This document shows, piece after piece, positions 24,263-32,729 of a stretch of DNA of 64,000 nucleotides. Location of the stretch: NCBI RefSeq assembly GCF_018343665.1, contig NZ_JAGYPM010000004.1, forward strand, positions 522,381 to 586,380, in the 5' to 3' direction. Made by a program: the position numbers and the translations under genes. The DNA comes from Cytobacillus citreus (lineage in GTDB: Bacteria > Bacillota > Bacilli > Bacillales > Cytobacillaceae). Within the stretch, counting starts at the first letter, position 1. Each line of letters opens with the position of its first letter. The notes under the pieces were generated by a model that saw only the letters and a program-made list of their open reading frames with translations, was not told where the DNA came from and made no database searches.

Positions 24263-24505
24263 GTGCAATGATAAACAATTAAGTAGTGTTGTGGACAAAG
24301 TAATTCTGTCCGCGGTGTTTAATAACTACTAAAATTGTAGAATGTTGGGAATGTAAAGAGCAAAGGGAAATCTTAACGAAAAGTCTTTTAATAGGAGCAT
24401 TTATTCATTTGCTAGGTGGATATTCGCGTATAATAGTAGTTTGTATAAGGTAATGATCTTTACGGAAATAATAAGAAAAATAATCTAAATAAAAGAGGCT
24501 TAGTT

Positions 24506-25954
24506 ATGTGTAAAAGAAGTTTTAAAGATTTTAAATTAAGTGAAGAAATAGCAAACGCACTGGACAGTTTACAATATGAAAATCCAACAGATGTACAGAG
24601 TAAGGTCATACCTCTTGTGTTAGAGAAGATCGATCTTGTTGTGAAATCGCAAACAGGAAGTGGAAAGACGGCATCATTCGGGATTCCTATTTGTGACATG
24701 ATCGATTGGAAGGAAAACAAACCTCAGGCGTTAATTTTGACACCGACGAGAGAACTTGCTGTTCAAGTAAAAGAGGATATCACGAACATAGGCAGATTTA
24801 AACGAATTAAAGCAGCTGCGGTTTATGGAAAACAACCTTTTGTCATTCAAAAAACTGAATTAAAGCAAAAAACACATGTAGTCGTCGGAACTCCGGGCCG
24901 TGTGTTAGATCATATTGAAAGAGGTACTCTAGCGTTAGAACGGATTAGCTATCTAGTTATTGATGAAGCTGATGAAATGTTAAACATGGGTTTTATTGAA
25001 CAAGTAGAGGCAATTATAACAAAGCTACCCACAAATCGAGTGACGATGCTATTTTCGGCTACTTTACCAGAGCAAGTCAAAAACCTATCACTTAAATATA
25101 TGAAAACACCTATCGATATTGAAATAAAAGCAACTGGACTCACCACAGTTAATATAGATCATTCTCTTTTTGAAGTAGAAGAAGACAATAAATTTTCTAT
25201 GCTTAAAGATGTAACGATTGTTGAAAATCCAGATAGTTGCATCATTTTTTGTCGAACAAAAGATCGAGTAGATGATGTGTGTGAGCAGTTAACGGATTTA
25301 GGTTATAGCTGCGATAAAATTCACGGTGGGATGGTACAAGAAGATCGGCTGGATGTGATGAATGATTTTCGAAGGGGAGAATTCCGCTATTTAATTGCTA
25401 CAGATGTAGCCGCTAGAGGAATTGATATTGAAAATATCACACATGTCATCAACTATGATCTTCCATTAGAGAAAGAAAGCTACGTCCATCGTACGGGAAG
25501 AACGGGACGTGCGGGTCAGAAGGGGAAAGCCATCACGTTTGTTACCCCATTTGAGGATCGATTTTTAAGTGAAATTGAAGAATATATTGGATTTGAGATC
25601 CCGAACATAACCCCTCCTTCAATAGAAGAGGTTTCAAATAAGAAAACTGCCTTTGAAGCAAAAATGAGTGTTGAACCAACGATTAAAAAGGCAAAAAATG
25701 AACAACTAAACAAACAAATCATGAAGTTATATTTTAATGGCGGGAAGAAAAAGAAGCTAAGGGCAGTAGATTTTGTTGGAACGATTGCCAAAATCGAAGG
25801 AGTAACAGTGGAGGATATTGGCATTATTACAATACTAGATACTGTTTCTTATGTTGAAATATTAAATGATAAAGGTCCGATTGTGTTGAAAAGGATGAAA
25901 AACACGACAATAAAAGGTAAGTTGTTGAAAGTATATGAAGCTAAAAAGAAGTAA
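24506..25954 (+). CDS. dbpA: DEAD-box RNA helicase DbpA/YxiN
   Basis: 482 residues with the full helicase core: Q motif ([14 protein letters not shown]), motif I (KSQTGSGKT), Ia ([10 protein letters not shown]), Ib ([10 protein letters not shown]), II (VIDEADEML), III (FSATLP), IV (CIIFCRTKD), V ([12 protein letters not shown]) and VI ([12 protein letters not shown]). The C-terminal domain (about 405-482, [20 protein letters not shown] to [10 protein letters not shown]) is the DbpA-type RRM that binds hairpin 92 of 23S rRNA and directs the enzyme to large-subunit assembly. The ribosome binding site (AGAGG at 24494-24498) is modest. It is monocistronic and followed by a nested terminator repeat. 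Confidence 0.95.
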   Translation: MCKRSFKDFKLSEEIANALDSLQYENPTDVQSKVIPLVLEKIDLVVKSQTGSGKTASFGIPICDMIDWKENKPQALILTPTRELAVQVKEDITNIGRFKRIKAAAVYGKQPFVIQKTELKQKTHVVVGTPGRVLDHIERGTLALERISYLVIDEADEMLNMGFIEQVEAIITKLPTNRVTMLFSATLPEQVKNLSLKYMKTPIDIEIKATGLTTVNIDHSLFEVEEDNKFSMLKDVTIVENPDSCIIFCRTKDRVDDVCEQLTDLGYSCDKIHGGMVQEDRLDVMNDFRRGEFRYLIATDVAARGIDIENITHVINYDLPLEKESYVHRTGRTGRAGQKGKAITFVTPFEDRFLSEIEEYIGFEIPNITPPSIEEVSNKKTAFEAKMSVEPTIKKAKNEQLNKQIMKLYFNGGKKKKLRAVDFVGTIAKIEGVTVEDIGIITILDTVSYVEILNDKGPIVLKRMKNTTIKGKLLKVYEAKKK

Positions 25955-25966
25955 AACGAAACAGAA

Positions 25967-26018
25967 AACCTCATTTAGAACAATTACGGTGAACCGCATT
26001 ATAAGTAAATGAGGCTTT
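25967..26018 (+). repeat. CGGTGAACCG nested terminator repeat, copy 2
   Basis: CCTCATTTA / TAAATGAGG outer stem around TTACGGTGAACCGC, then CTTT. Terminates dbpA. Confidence 0.8.
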
Positions 26019-26059
26019 ATCATAGAAAATTTTGTGAAAATATTAAGTATGTTGACAGG

Positions 26060-26205
26060 GTATTCATTAAGGTTATTTCCCCAGAGCCAGACGGCCCCAT
26101 AATCGCCGTGAATTCACCCTGTTCAATCTTCAAATCAATATTTTTTAACACTTGTGTTTTTCCGTAGGATTTCGACAAGTTCTTTGTTTGTATAATTTTA
26201 GTCAT
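26060..26205 (-). pseudogene. ABC transporter ATP-binding protein, N-terminal stub
   Basis: ATG 26205 with AGGAGGA upstream starts MTKIIQTKNLSKSYGKTQVL then NIDLKIEQGEFTAIMGPSGS, the N-terminus of a BceA/MacB-type ATPase. The Walker A loop is damaged (GSGEIT instead of GSGKST). Similarity stops soon after LMNTLST and nothing of the Q-loop, signature or Walker B is present. The start signals remain intact. Confidence 0.8.
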
Positions 26206-26355
26206 TTTTTCGTCCTCCTTCACCACCTTACTATACCGACTAATTTGCCCCTCAACCATCGATATAACAACATCTAAAGTGACATTTTTTGTCATGTTGA
26301 AAGAAAAGAGAAAGCGGCTTGACTGAATCGGGTGGCGATACATACTTTATCTACA

Positions 26356-26496
26356 AGGCATATCGCCCAACGATACGATAGTACAAAATGAACAACGATA
26401 TGGTTTTAAGCAGTATCTTCTTCCTGAGGCTTAGTCATATCGCGTAACGATATAATCTCATTAATCGTAATCCAATATATTTATATCGTTGAATTA
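26356..26496. promoter_or_regulatory. Cluster of ATATCG/CGATAT operator-like palindromes
   Basis: CATATCGCCCAACGATACG (26360-26378) and CATATCGCGTAACGATAT (26435-26452), the latter containing perfect ATATCG-N5-CGATAT, plus half sites CAACGATATG near 26397 and ATATCGTTG near 26483. They lie upstream of the decayed ABC ATPase. The pattern suits a TetR- or PadR-type repressor that is not present here. Confidence 0.45.
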
Positions 26497-26574
26497 TTCA
26501 GCAAAAACCGCCTATTATTTCCCCAGAAATACAAACATCGACTAGATTTCTGATTTTTCTACTTTAATCTCATA

Positions 26575-26606
26575 CTAAAAAGAGGCCTTCTGAAAAGAAG
26601 GCCCTT
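26575..26606 (-). terminator. Terminator of the murein-recycling operon
   Basis: On the minus strand GGGCCTTCT-TTTC-AGAAGGCCTC followed by TTTTT, just after namZ. Confidence 0.85.
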
Positions 26607-26614
26607 CACACCTA

Positions 26615-27865
26615 TTAATATAATAAATACTTCTTACGAACCTCGTTAAATTGATCTAGACCAGCCTGCCATGATGCTTTCATTTCTTCAATACTTTTGC
26701 CAGCTTCAATATCAGCGCGGATGGAGCCATTGCCGACAAGGTTATCAAAGAAGGAGATTCCTGCTGCACTCGGTGCTCTAAATTGGAATTCGTTTGGATA
26801 CATATCATGGATTGTTTTTACGATATACAAACCTGTTTCAAACGGCTTATAGGAGTTTCGGTCCGTAACATGAATTTGAATTCCATGGCTTAACACATTC
26901 GCATGCTTTGAGAAGGTCGGTATAAACGATGCCGCTCGGAAGGTGACACCAGGTAATTGGTACGAGTTTAACTTTGCAGCCAAGTTGTCGCTATTGATGA
27001 ACGGTGCTCCAATCAATTCAAATGGTTTTGTTGTTCCTCGTCCCTCGGAAACATTGGTTCCTTCAATGAGGGCAGCCCCTGGGTAGACAACTGCAGTTTC
27101 TAATGTTGGCATGTTTGGTGACGGAAGGACCCATTCTAATGGCGTTTCATTGTAGTACATGTTCCGTTTCCAGCCTTCCATTTCCACAACTGTTAAATCG
27201 GCACCAATTTCAAATTCGCTATTGAAAAGCTTGGCTAGTTCCCCAACTGTCATCCCGTGGCGGACAGGAATCGGATATTCTCCGATGAACGAAGAGTACT
27301 TATCCTCGAGCACAGGTCCTTCGACTTTTGTCCCACTGATTGGATTCGGACGGTCAAGAACAATAATTGGAATATTGTTCTCTTTTGCTGCTTCCATCGC
27401 TAGTGCCATGGTGTAAATATAGGTGTAAAATCGTGCCCCCACATCTTGGATATCAAATAACAATACATCGACATTGCTTAGCATTTCAGGTGTAGGCTTT
27501 TTTGTCTTTCCATATAGGCTGTAAACAGGAAGTCCTGTTTTTTCATCCGTATATTGTTCGACATATTGACCCGCTTGTGCACTTCCACGAACACCGTGCT
27601 CAGGCCCGTAAAGAGCAGTGAGGTTCACTTCGGGGTTGTTGAAGAGTAAGTCTACGATACTCGCAACGTTCTGATCAACTCCGGTTGGATTGGTGATCAA
27701 ACCTACACGTTTATCTTTAATCAAATCAATTTGATCCTGTAACAAAACCTCGATGCCCAAACGGAACTTTTTATTCTTTTTCTCTTGATCGTTCTTGGCC
27801 ATCGTCGCAGAAACGGTAGACAGTAGTAGAACAAGAACCAATAAACCAGTTAACAACCGTTTCAA
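26615..27865 (-). CDS. namZ: Exo-beta-N-acetylmuramidase NamZ (DUF1343, YbbC)
   Basis: 416 residues. N-terminal signal peptide (LLTGLLVLVLLLSTVSATMA), then the GH171/DUF1343 domain: DKRVGLITNPTGVD, YGPEHGVRGSAQAGQ, LPVYSLYGKTKKP, LLFDIQDVGARFYTYIYTMA, IVLDRPNPISGTKVEGPVL and EGTNVSEGRGTTKPFELIGA. NamZ of B. subtilis cleaves terminal MurNAc from peptidoglycan fragments outside the cell. It is the third gene of amiE-nagZ-namZ, and the 366-base gap to nagZ is almost filled by a palindromic element. A terminator follows. Confidence 0.93.
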   Translation of the reverse strand: MKRLLTGLLVLVLLLSTVSATMAKNDQEKKNKKFRLGIEVLLQDQIDLIKDKRVGLITNPTGVDQNVASIVDLLFNNPEVNLTALYGPEHGVRGSAQAGQYVEQYTDEKTGLPVYSLYGKTKKPTPEMLSNVDVLLFDIQDVGARFYTYIYTMALAMEAAKENNIPIIVLDRPNPISGTKVEGPVLEDKYSSFIGEYPIPVRHGMTVGELAKLFNSEFEIGADLTVVEMEGWKRNMYYNETPLEWVLPSPNMPTLETAVVYPGAALIEGTNVSEGRGTTKPFELIGAPFINSDNLAAKLNSYQLPGVTFRAASFIPTFSKHANVLSHGIQIHVTDRNSYKPFETGLYIVKTIHDMYPNEFQFRAPSAAGISFFDNLVGNGSIRADIEAGKSIEEMKASWQAGLDQFNEVRKKYLLY

Positions 27866-27882
27866 AAGTACCCCTCCTCACC

Positions 27883-28161
27883 TTTATCGCAGATTAACGG
27901 GCTGTAAGACCCCCACTTCAAGAAGTTGAGTTAAGAATAAATTTCTAAGTGGGGGATCAACAGCCCGTAAAAGCCCGTATGATGAACACAGACTAAAAGC
28001 GCCACATCGTGTGGCAACGTCTGCGTGACCCACTTCGTGTGGGCCGCAACTAACAACCAGTGGGGGGATAAGCAGACTAAGAACGCGACGTCCTGTCGCA
28101 ACGTCTGCACTAGCACATCCTGTGCGTCGAAAAACCCCCACTGATTGAAGTTTCACTTTAT
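27883..28161 (+). repeat. 279-bp palindrome-rich element, copy A
   Basis: Runs from TTTATCGCAGATTAACGGGC to CACTGATTGAAGTTTCACTT plus TAT. Contains CCCCCACTTC...AAGTGGGGG at its left part and a series of small hairpins (GCCACATCGTGTGGC, CCCACTTCGTGTGGG, GCGACGTCCTGTCGC) each followed by AACGTCTGC-like blocks. Nearly identical to 34101-34378. It lies between nagZ and namZ inside the operon. Short ORFs through it are spurious. Confidence 0.9.
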
Positions 28162-28230
28162 CTAACCAGCTTAGGGAAAATAGCAGAACTCTCAGAGTTA
28201 AAACTAAATTCCCTTTAATAAATTCCCTAC

Positions 28231-30303
28231 TTAGTATCCTAAACCGTGGTCAAAACCGTATAAAACACTATCATCATGGTTGTAAATCGTGACTGGAAGT
28301 TTTCCAGTTGGATTGTTTTTACCAAAAATGGTGTTTGCTGCTGCTTCAAAGCTTGCTGGTCTGAATCCATATTGTACAAGATAGGCATCTACATCTGTAT
28401 AGGACATAATGTCATACGGATTTCTAGCCCCCACTGCAATTACAGGAATACCTGTACCAATAAGCTGATTGGTCATTAACATTTGACTGCCGCTTGGCAT
28501 TCTAGCTGAAACACTAGATGTATAGGTGCTCACAATGATGGATTTTGCACCCTGTACTTGTGCCATCTGTGAGTCGGTAAGCGTAGTCGATGTATTAATA
28601 TAGGTAACGTTCTCATGGTGCTTTTTGACCTCATCTGCGAGGAGATTAGCGGACAAGCTTGAGCCACCCACCACGACAATCTTATCCTCTTTTGCTACAT
28701 TAAGTGGTAGTACAGTGTTATTTTTTACAAGCGTAATGGATTTAGCTGCAGCTTCTTTTTCTATTGCTTTATGATCTGCTGAGCCTACCACCTGTATCGC
28801 ATTTGCTACCTTCTCATCAAGGCTCTGCTCTACTTCTGCCTTAACGATGCCGCGATTTAATTTCAAGGTTAAAATCCGCTCTACTGACTGCTCAATTCTT
28901 TCGATTGAGATATCGCCAGATTTTACTGAATCATAGATTCCATTGGCTACTTCTACTATTCCAACAGGCATTAACAGAACGTCCGCTCCGGCTTTAACTG
29001 CACGAATCGCTGCATCAACAGAACCAAAATGATCTGTAATTGCACCCATATTCATGGCATCAGTTACGATAACACCTTTAAAGCCCAATTCTTCGCGCAT
29101 TAGACCCGTTAATATCTTGTGGGAAAGCGTACCTGGTACAGAGACTTCTGTTCCGTCCTTTTTAGAAATTGCTTTTGTATCATCAATTTTCGGGAACGTC
29201 ACGTGTGCTGACATAATCGCATCAATACCAGAATCCATTGCCTGCTGGAATGGATATAGTTCTACTTTCTTTAATCGATCAAGATCATGTGGTATCGCTG
29301 GAAGTCCTACATGGGAATCAACCGCAGTATCTCCATGACCTGGAAAATGCTTAGCGGTTGCCGCAATGCCCGTTTCATGGAGCCCTTTAATATAGGCATT
29401 TCCTAGATTAGCCACTAACTCAGGATCCTCACCAAATGATCGAACACCTATCACCGGATTATCAGGATTATTGTTTACATCCAACACTGGTCCAAAATTC
29501 ATGTTAATCCCAAGTGCGTTTAGCTCTTCACCAATTGTCCTGCCGACTTTTTCAGCTAGCTCTTCAGATCTAGTCGCACCTAACGCCATATTCCCTGGCA
29601 TATCGGTACCAGTTTGCAGACGTGTAACAATTCCGCCTTCCTGGTCAATCGAAATCATTAGGCCGTACTTTTCGGCAGCTTCTTGATAGGCACTAACGAG
29701 CTTAGTTGTTTGATCAGCTGTCACCGTATTTTCGCGGAATAAAATCACACCACCAAGATGATATTCCTTAACATGCTGGGCAATTTCCGCATTCATTTCT
29801 GTTACATTTTTGCCATTCCAATTTCTAAAATCAGGCATCAGCATTTGCCCGACCTTTTCTTCCATCGTCATATGCTCGATGGCTTTGCCGATAAGGTCAT
29901 AGCGAGTGCCTTTTTCTTTTTCAACAAGGATTTTGTCTTGATTTCCCTTGAATTGAATCGAAATTCTATCGCTATTACTGCCATCGCTGACAGAGATAAA
30001 CGTTGTACCATTATGACCAGATAAAGTTACTTCTCCATCTTTAGATACAGAGGCAACATTTTTATTAGATGACTTCCATTTTAAGTTCTTAGACGCCAGC
30101 ATAAAGTGGCCATCCTCATAAACATGCAGAGCGTTTAAATCAAGCTTGTTATCTTTAACTTCCCTTGTGACCTGGGGAACATTGAGGTCAATCACTAAAT
30201 CCTCAATTCCCGAAGCAGCGGTTGCCCCTGCAAGTGGAATCCCTGTTAACACTAGTACAAATGCCAGTAACGAGGTGAAAAATGTCTTTAAATATTTTCG
30301 CAT
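28231..30303 (-). CDS. nagZ: Beta-N-acetylglucosaminidase NagZ (GH3, YbbD)
   Basis: 690 residues. Signal peptide 1-30, then an Ig-like Big2 domain at about 35-120 (LKWKSSNKNVASVSKDGEVT) and a GH3 barrel from 135. The barrel shows ISIDQEGGIVTRLQ, GPVLDVNNNPDNPVIGVRSF, KHFPGHGDTAVDSHVGLP (Asp/His acid-base pair near 329-331) and VIVTDAMNMGAI, with the nucleophile Asp near 415. A second alpha/beta domain completes the protein, as in B. subtilis NagZ. It removes GlcNAc from muropeptides outside the cell, leaving MurNAc-peptides for AmiE. It lies 27 bases after amiE. Confidence 0.95.
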   Translation of the reverse strand: MRKYLKTFFTSLLAFVLVLTGIPLAGATAASGIEDLVIDLNVPQVTREVKDNKLDLNALHVYEDGHFMLASKNLKWKSSNKNVASVSKDGEVTLSGHNGTTFISVSDGSNSDRISIQFKGNQDKILVEKEKGTRYDLIGKAIEHMTMEEKVGQMLMPDFRNWNGKNVTEMNAEIAQHVKEYHLGGVILFRENTVTADQTTKLVSAYQEAAEKYGLMISIDQEGGIVTRLQTGTDMPGNMALGATRSEELAEKVGRTIGEELNALGINMNFGPVLDVNNNPDNPVIGVRSFGEDPELVANLGNAYIKGLHETGIAATAKHFPGHGDTAVDSHVGLPAIPHDLDRLKKVELYPFQQAMDSGIDAIMSAHVTFPKIDDTKAISKKDGTEVSVPGTLSHKILTGLMREELGFKGVIVTDAMNMGAITDHFGSVDAAIRAVKAGADVLLMPVGIVEVANGIYDSVKSGDISIERIEQSVERILTLKLNRGIVKAEVEQSLDEKVANAIQVVGSADHKAIEKEAAAKSITLVKNNTVLPLNVAKEDKIVVVGGSSLSANLLADEVKKHHENVTYINTSTTLTDSQMAQVQGAKSIIVSTYTSSVSARMPSGSQMLMTNQLIGTGIPVIAVGARNPYDIMSYTDVDAYLVQYGFRPASFEAAANTIFGKNNPTGKLPVTIYNHDDSVLYGFDHGLGY

Positions 30304-30330
30304 GTTTCTCCTCCTCTAGTATTTCATGAT

Positions 30331-32016
30331 TTAAAAGTCTCTTAATACCCATTCATTTTTTGAAAAAGAAAGATCATATCCAGAATCCAGTTTTGGATTC
30401 TGGATATACCAGCTGCGGGAATTTGTTGAACTATCGGTTCCATAGACAAACCGTAATTTCGTCGCATCACTAGGTATTGCCAATTCTTTCTTTTCCCAGC
30501 CATTGCTTGTGCCTGTAAATAGTGCAAGCTGGTCCCAACTGCCATCTCTAAAAATCTCTACGGTTCCGAAATCCCATACATTCTCAATCATATGCCATGT
30601 TGAGAATGTAAGTTTGGTATCCTTAGATAATTGAAGGTCAGTTTCCATTACTCGGTTTAGTTTGTCGCCATACCCTGCAAACCAAGCATCACTCTTACCA
30701 GGAATCGAGACAGGAATCGAATCAGCTACATTTCTAGCAAATAAGCGACGGGTTTGATTCATGGACCCCATATTTCTAGACGGATGGACACGGTTGGTCA
30801 GTAAAATCGCTACTGTTTTATTGTTCAGGCTTACTACAATTGAAGTTCCAGTATACCCTGTATGGCCAAAAGAGTACGTACCTTCTGATAAAGCATCCAT
30901 ATACCAGCCCTGCCCGAGCTCCCAGCCAAGTCCATGGTCATTCCCAGGGAATGCAGTATTCTGGTTTTGTAGCAGTAATTGTACTGTTTCCGGCTTCAGA
31001 ATTCTTTTACTGCCATACTTGCCTTTATTAATAAAAATATGTGCAAGCTTAGCCAGGTCATTTGCGGTTGAGAACACACCGGCATGTCCAGCAACCCCAT
31101 CCAATGACCAAGCGTTCTCATCATGAACTTCTCCCCACACGAGACCGCGATTTGGTGTGGCCTGGTATTCAGTTGCCGCAATGCGATGTTTCAAAGAAGC
31201 TGGTGGATTGTACATCGTATCCATCATCCCTAAAGGTTCTGTGATGTGCTCCCGAACGAATTCATCCTGGCGCTGTCCGGACATGTGCTCAATTAACATT
31301 CCTAACGTAATCATATTTAAATCACTGTATTCGTAAGTCGTACCGGGTGCATTTTTCAACGGTTGGTTTAATACTAACTTCAGCCGATCTTCTCTTGAAT
31401 TACCTTTTGAATATAAAGGAATCCAAGCGGTGAACCCAGAAGTGTGGGTTAACAACTGGCGAATGGTCACGTTATTCTTACCATTGGCAGCAAATTCTGG
31501 AATATGTTTAGCCACCGGATCATCAAGATTGATTAATCCTTTTTCAAAAAGTACCATCACGGCCGTAGCAGTGAATATCTTACTGATAGATGCTAAGTCA
31601 AAAATCGTGTCGTTTTCCATAGGAATTGGATTTTCCATTTCGGTAAACTTACCATCGGTGTATTGAGCTGAATAGCCATAAGCGTCATGTTTTACAATTT
31701 TCCCAGCTCTTGCTACAAGTGTGACAGCGCCTGGCATTAATTTTTGTGAAATTGCTTGGTTCATAATTTGATCGATTTGCTGGAGTGGAGCTTCCACCAT
31801 CCCGGCTCCTCGTGCAGAGCTTGGGTGAAGAACGCTCGAAACAGGGATGACAGTCGAATTCCATGTAAAGACAGGGTGTGGTTTCTTAGAGGGGAATGTG
31901 AGTTTTTCTTCCTTTTCAATCGTTGGATCATTAGGATAGTCATTGTTGGCAAATACTGTTGATGTGCCTAGTAGAATAGTACAAACTGCAGTAATCATAA
32001 ATGTATTTCTTTTCAT
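30331..32016 (-). CDS. amiE: N-acetylmuramyl-L-alanine amidase AmiE (serine hydrolase, YbbE)
   Basis: Start at ATG 32016 with AAGGAGGG upstream; a longer frame to 32151 has no site. The 561-residue protein has a signal peptide (MKRNTFMITAVCTILLGTST), then a beta-lactamase-fold domain with S143-I-S-K146 (SISK nucleophile motif), TYEYSDLNMITLGML (Tyr-x-Asp) and SFGHTGYTGTS (H-T-G). The C-terminal 120 residues form a beta-sandwich (WHMIENVWDFGTVEIFRDGS). In B. subtilis AmiE strips peptides from MurNAc-peptides. First gene of the operon; the sugar-6-phosphate lyase, regulator and PTS genes (murQ, murR, murP) of the B. subtilis locus are not next to it. Confidence 0.92.
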   Translation of the reverse strand: MKRNTFMITAVCTILLGTSTVFANNDYPNDPTIEKEEKLTFPSKKPHPVFTWNSTVIPVSSVLHPSSARGAGMVEAPLQQIDQIMNQAISQKLMPGAVTLVARAGKIVKHDAYGYSAQYTDGKFTEMENPIPMENDTIFDLASISKIFTATAVMVLFEKGLINLDDPVAKHIPEFAANGKNNVTIRQLLTHTSGFTAWIPLYSKGNSREDRLKLVLNQPLKNAPGTTYEYSDLNMITLGMLIEHMSGQRQDEFVREHITEPLGMMDTMYNPPASLKHRIAATEYQATPNRGLVWGEVHDENAWSLDGVAGHAGVFSTANDLAKLAHIFINKGKYGSKRILKPETVQLLLQNQNTAFPGNDHGLGWELGQGWYMDALSEGTYSFGHTGYTGTSIVVSLNNKTVAILLTNRVHPSRNMGSMNQTRRLFARNVADSIPVSIPGKSDAWFAGYGDKLNRVMETDLQLSKDTKLTFSTWHMIENVWDFGTVEIFRDGSWDQLALFTGTSNGWEKKELAIPSDATKLRFVYGTDSSTNSRSWYIQNPKLDSGYDLSFSKNEWVLRDF

Positions 32017-32078
32017 ATACCCTCCTTTATATAATTGAAAAAATTGTAGGCGGGTCTCCCCGATATATACCAAGATTC

Positions 32079-32092
32079 TGGTAACGCTTACA
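32079..32092 (-). promoter_or_regulatory. cre site (CcpA binding) upstream of amiE
   Basis: Minus strand TGTAAGCGTTACCA fits the consensus TGWNANCGNTNNCA at every position. It lies about 63 bp upstream of the amiE start, a location suited to catabolite repression of the recycling operon. Confidence 0.7.
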
Positions 32093-32169
32093 GCATATAG
32101 TAAAAGCATATAGGTAATGGTGTACAGTAGTCTATACCACATAAGTCTCATAACAGTCGTTTCTACATG

Positions 32170-32297
32170 TCAAAGGGATTACGCCATCAGCATTATTTTT
32201 TGAAATTTCTGATAAAAAGAGTGAAATTATATTTCAGTATTTAGCAAATGAAGTTAATTCTCTAGAAGATATGGACCATAGCAATATTAAAACATAA
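32170..32297 (+). pseudogene. Short protein relic
   Basis: The frame VKGITPSALFFEISDKKSEI continues IFQYLANEVNSLEDMDHSNI to TAA 32295-32297 with no start codon or ribosome binding site. Composition is protein-like; the family is unknown. A hairpin (AAAGACCCCCAACCA / TGGTTGAGAGTCTTT, 32298-32331) follows. Confidence 0.3.
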
Positions 32298-32336
32298 AAA
32301 AGACCCCCAACCAAAATGGTTGAGAGTCTTTGAAAT

Positions 32337-32408
32337 AGTGCCTGTCACCACCCGGATTTCGTCGAAAAACTTGGTTGATTCGACATTTTTCGAGGAGTGA
32401 CAGGCACT
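32337..32408. repeat. GGTGCC palindrome family, long variant
   Basis: AGTGCCTGTCAC and GTGACAGGCACT are perfect 12-bp inverted ends. Between them is a second inverted pair, TCGTCGAAAAA / TTTTTCGA, giving a nested cruciform-like structure. Confidence 0.75.
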
Positions 32409-32642
32409 GTTCTAATTTAACTATTCCAAACTTCCAACTAATCGCTATAGTCATTTTCAAGTTACTGTCTTGGTCAATAACACTTCCTGCAACTTGAATA
32501 GCCTTTAACAAGTTAACTAAACAATAATCCAAGTCCTGACTTCTGAAAGGTGAGGACTATTTGGAGTTTTTTTCTCCATTGGTCTTAAAGTATGAGTAAT
32601 TTATGTCTAAGAAAAAGTGAATAGAAGGAAACTACAATAAAA

Positions 32643-32717
32643 ATGTCAAAATTACTACAAGAGAATTTTGTAGTGAATTATGAAAAATTGTTAGGTGATA
32701 AATGGATAGAGGAGTAG
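32643..32717 (+). CDS. 24-codon micro-ORF ahead of the TerD-type gene
   Basis: ATG 32643 follows GAAGGA and encodes MSKLLQENFVVNYEKLLGDK plus WIEE, ending 13 bases before the downstream ATG. Its stop is just before the downstream ribosome binding site, so it could be a coupled leader peptide. It could equally be a gene remnant. Very uncertain. Confidence 0.3.
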   Translation: MSKLLQENFVVNYEKLLGDKWIEE

Positions 32718-32729
32718 GGAGTGGTTTAT

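Noticed and set aside
28006..28140. Possible CRISPR array from regularly spaced short palindromes
   Set aside because: Units are different hairpins with partly shared spacers, not identical repeats with unique spacers; no cas genes; an almost identical block recurs at 34101.
27884..28156. 90- and 61-codon minus ORFs in the palindromic element
   Set aside because: Translate hairpin repeats; the same bases occur as copy B with different flanks, and there is no ribosome binding site.
31756..31962. ORFs antisense to amiE
   Set aside because: Shadows of the signal-peptide region of amiE in other frames; no start signals.
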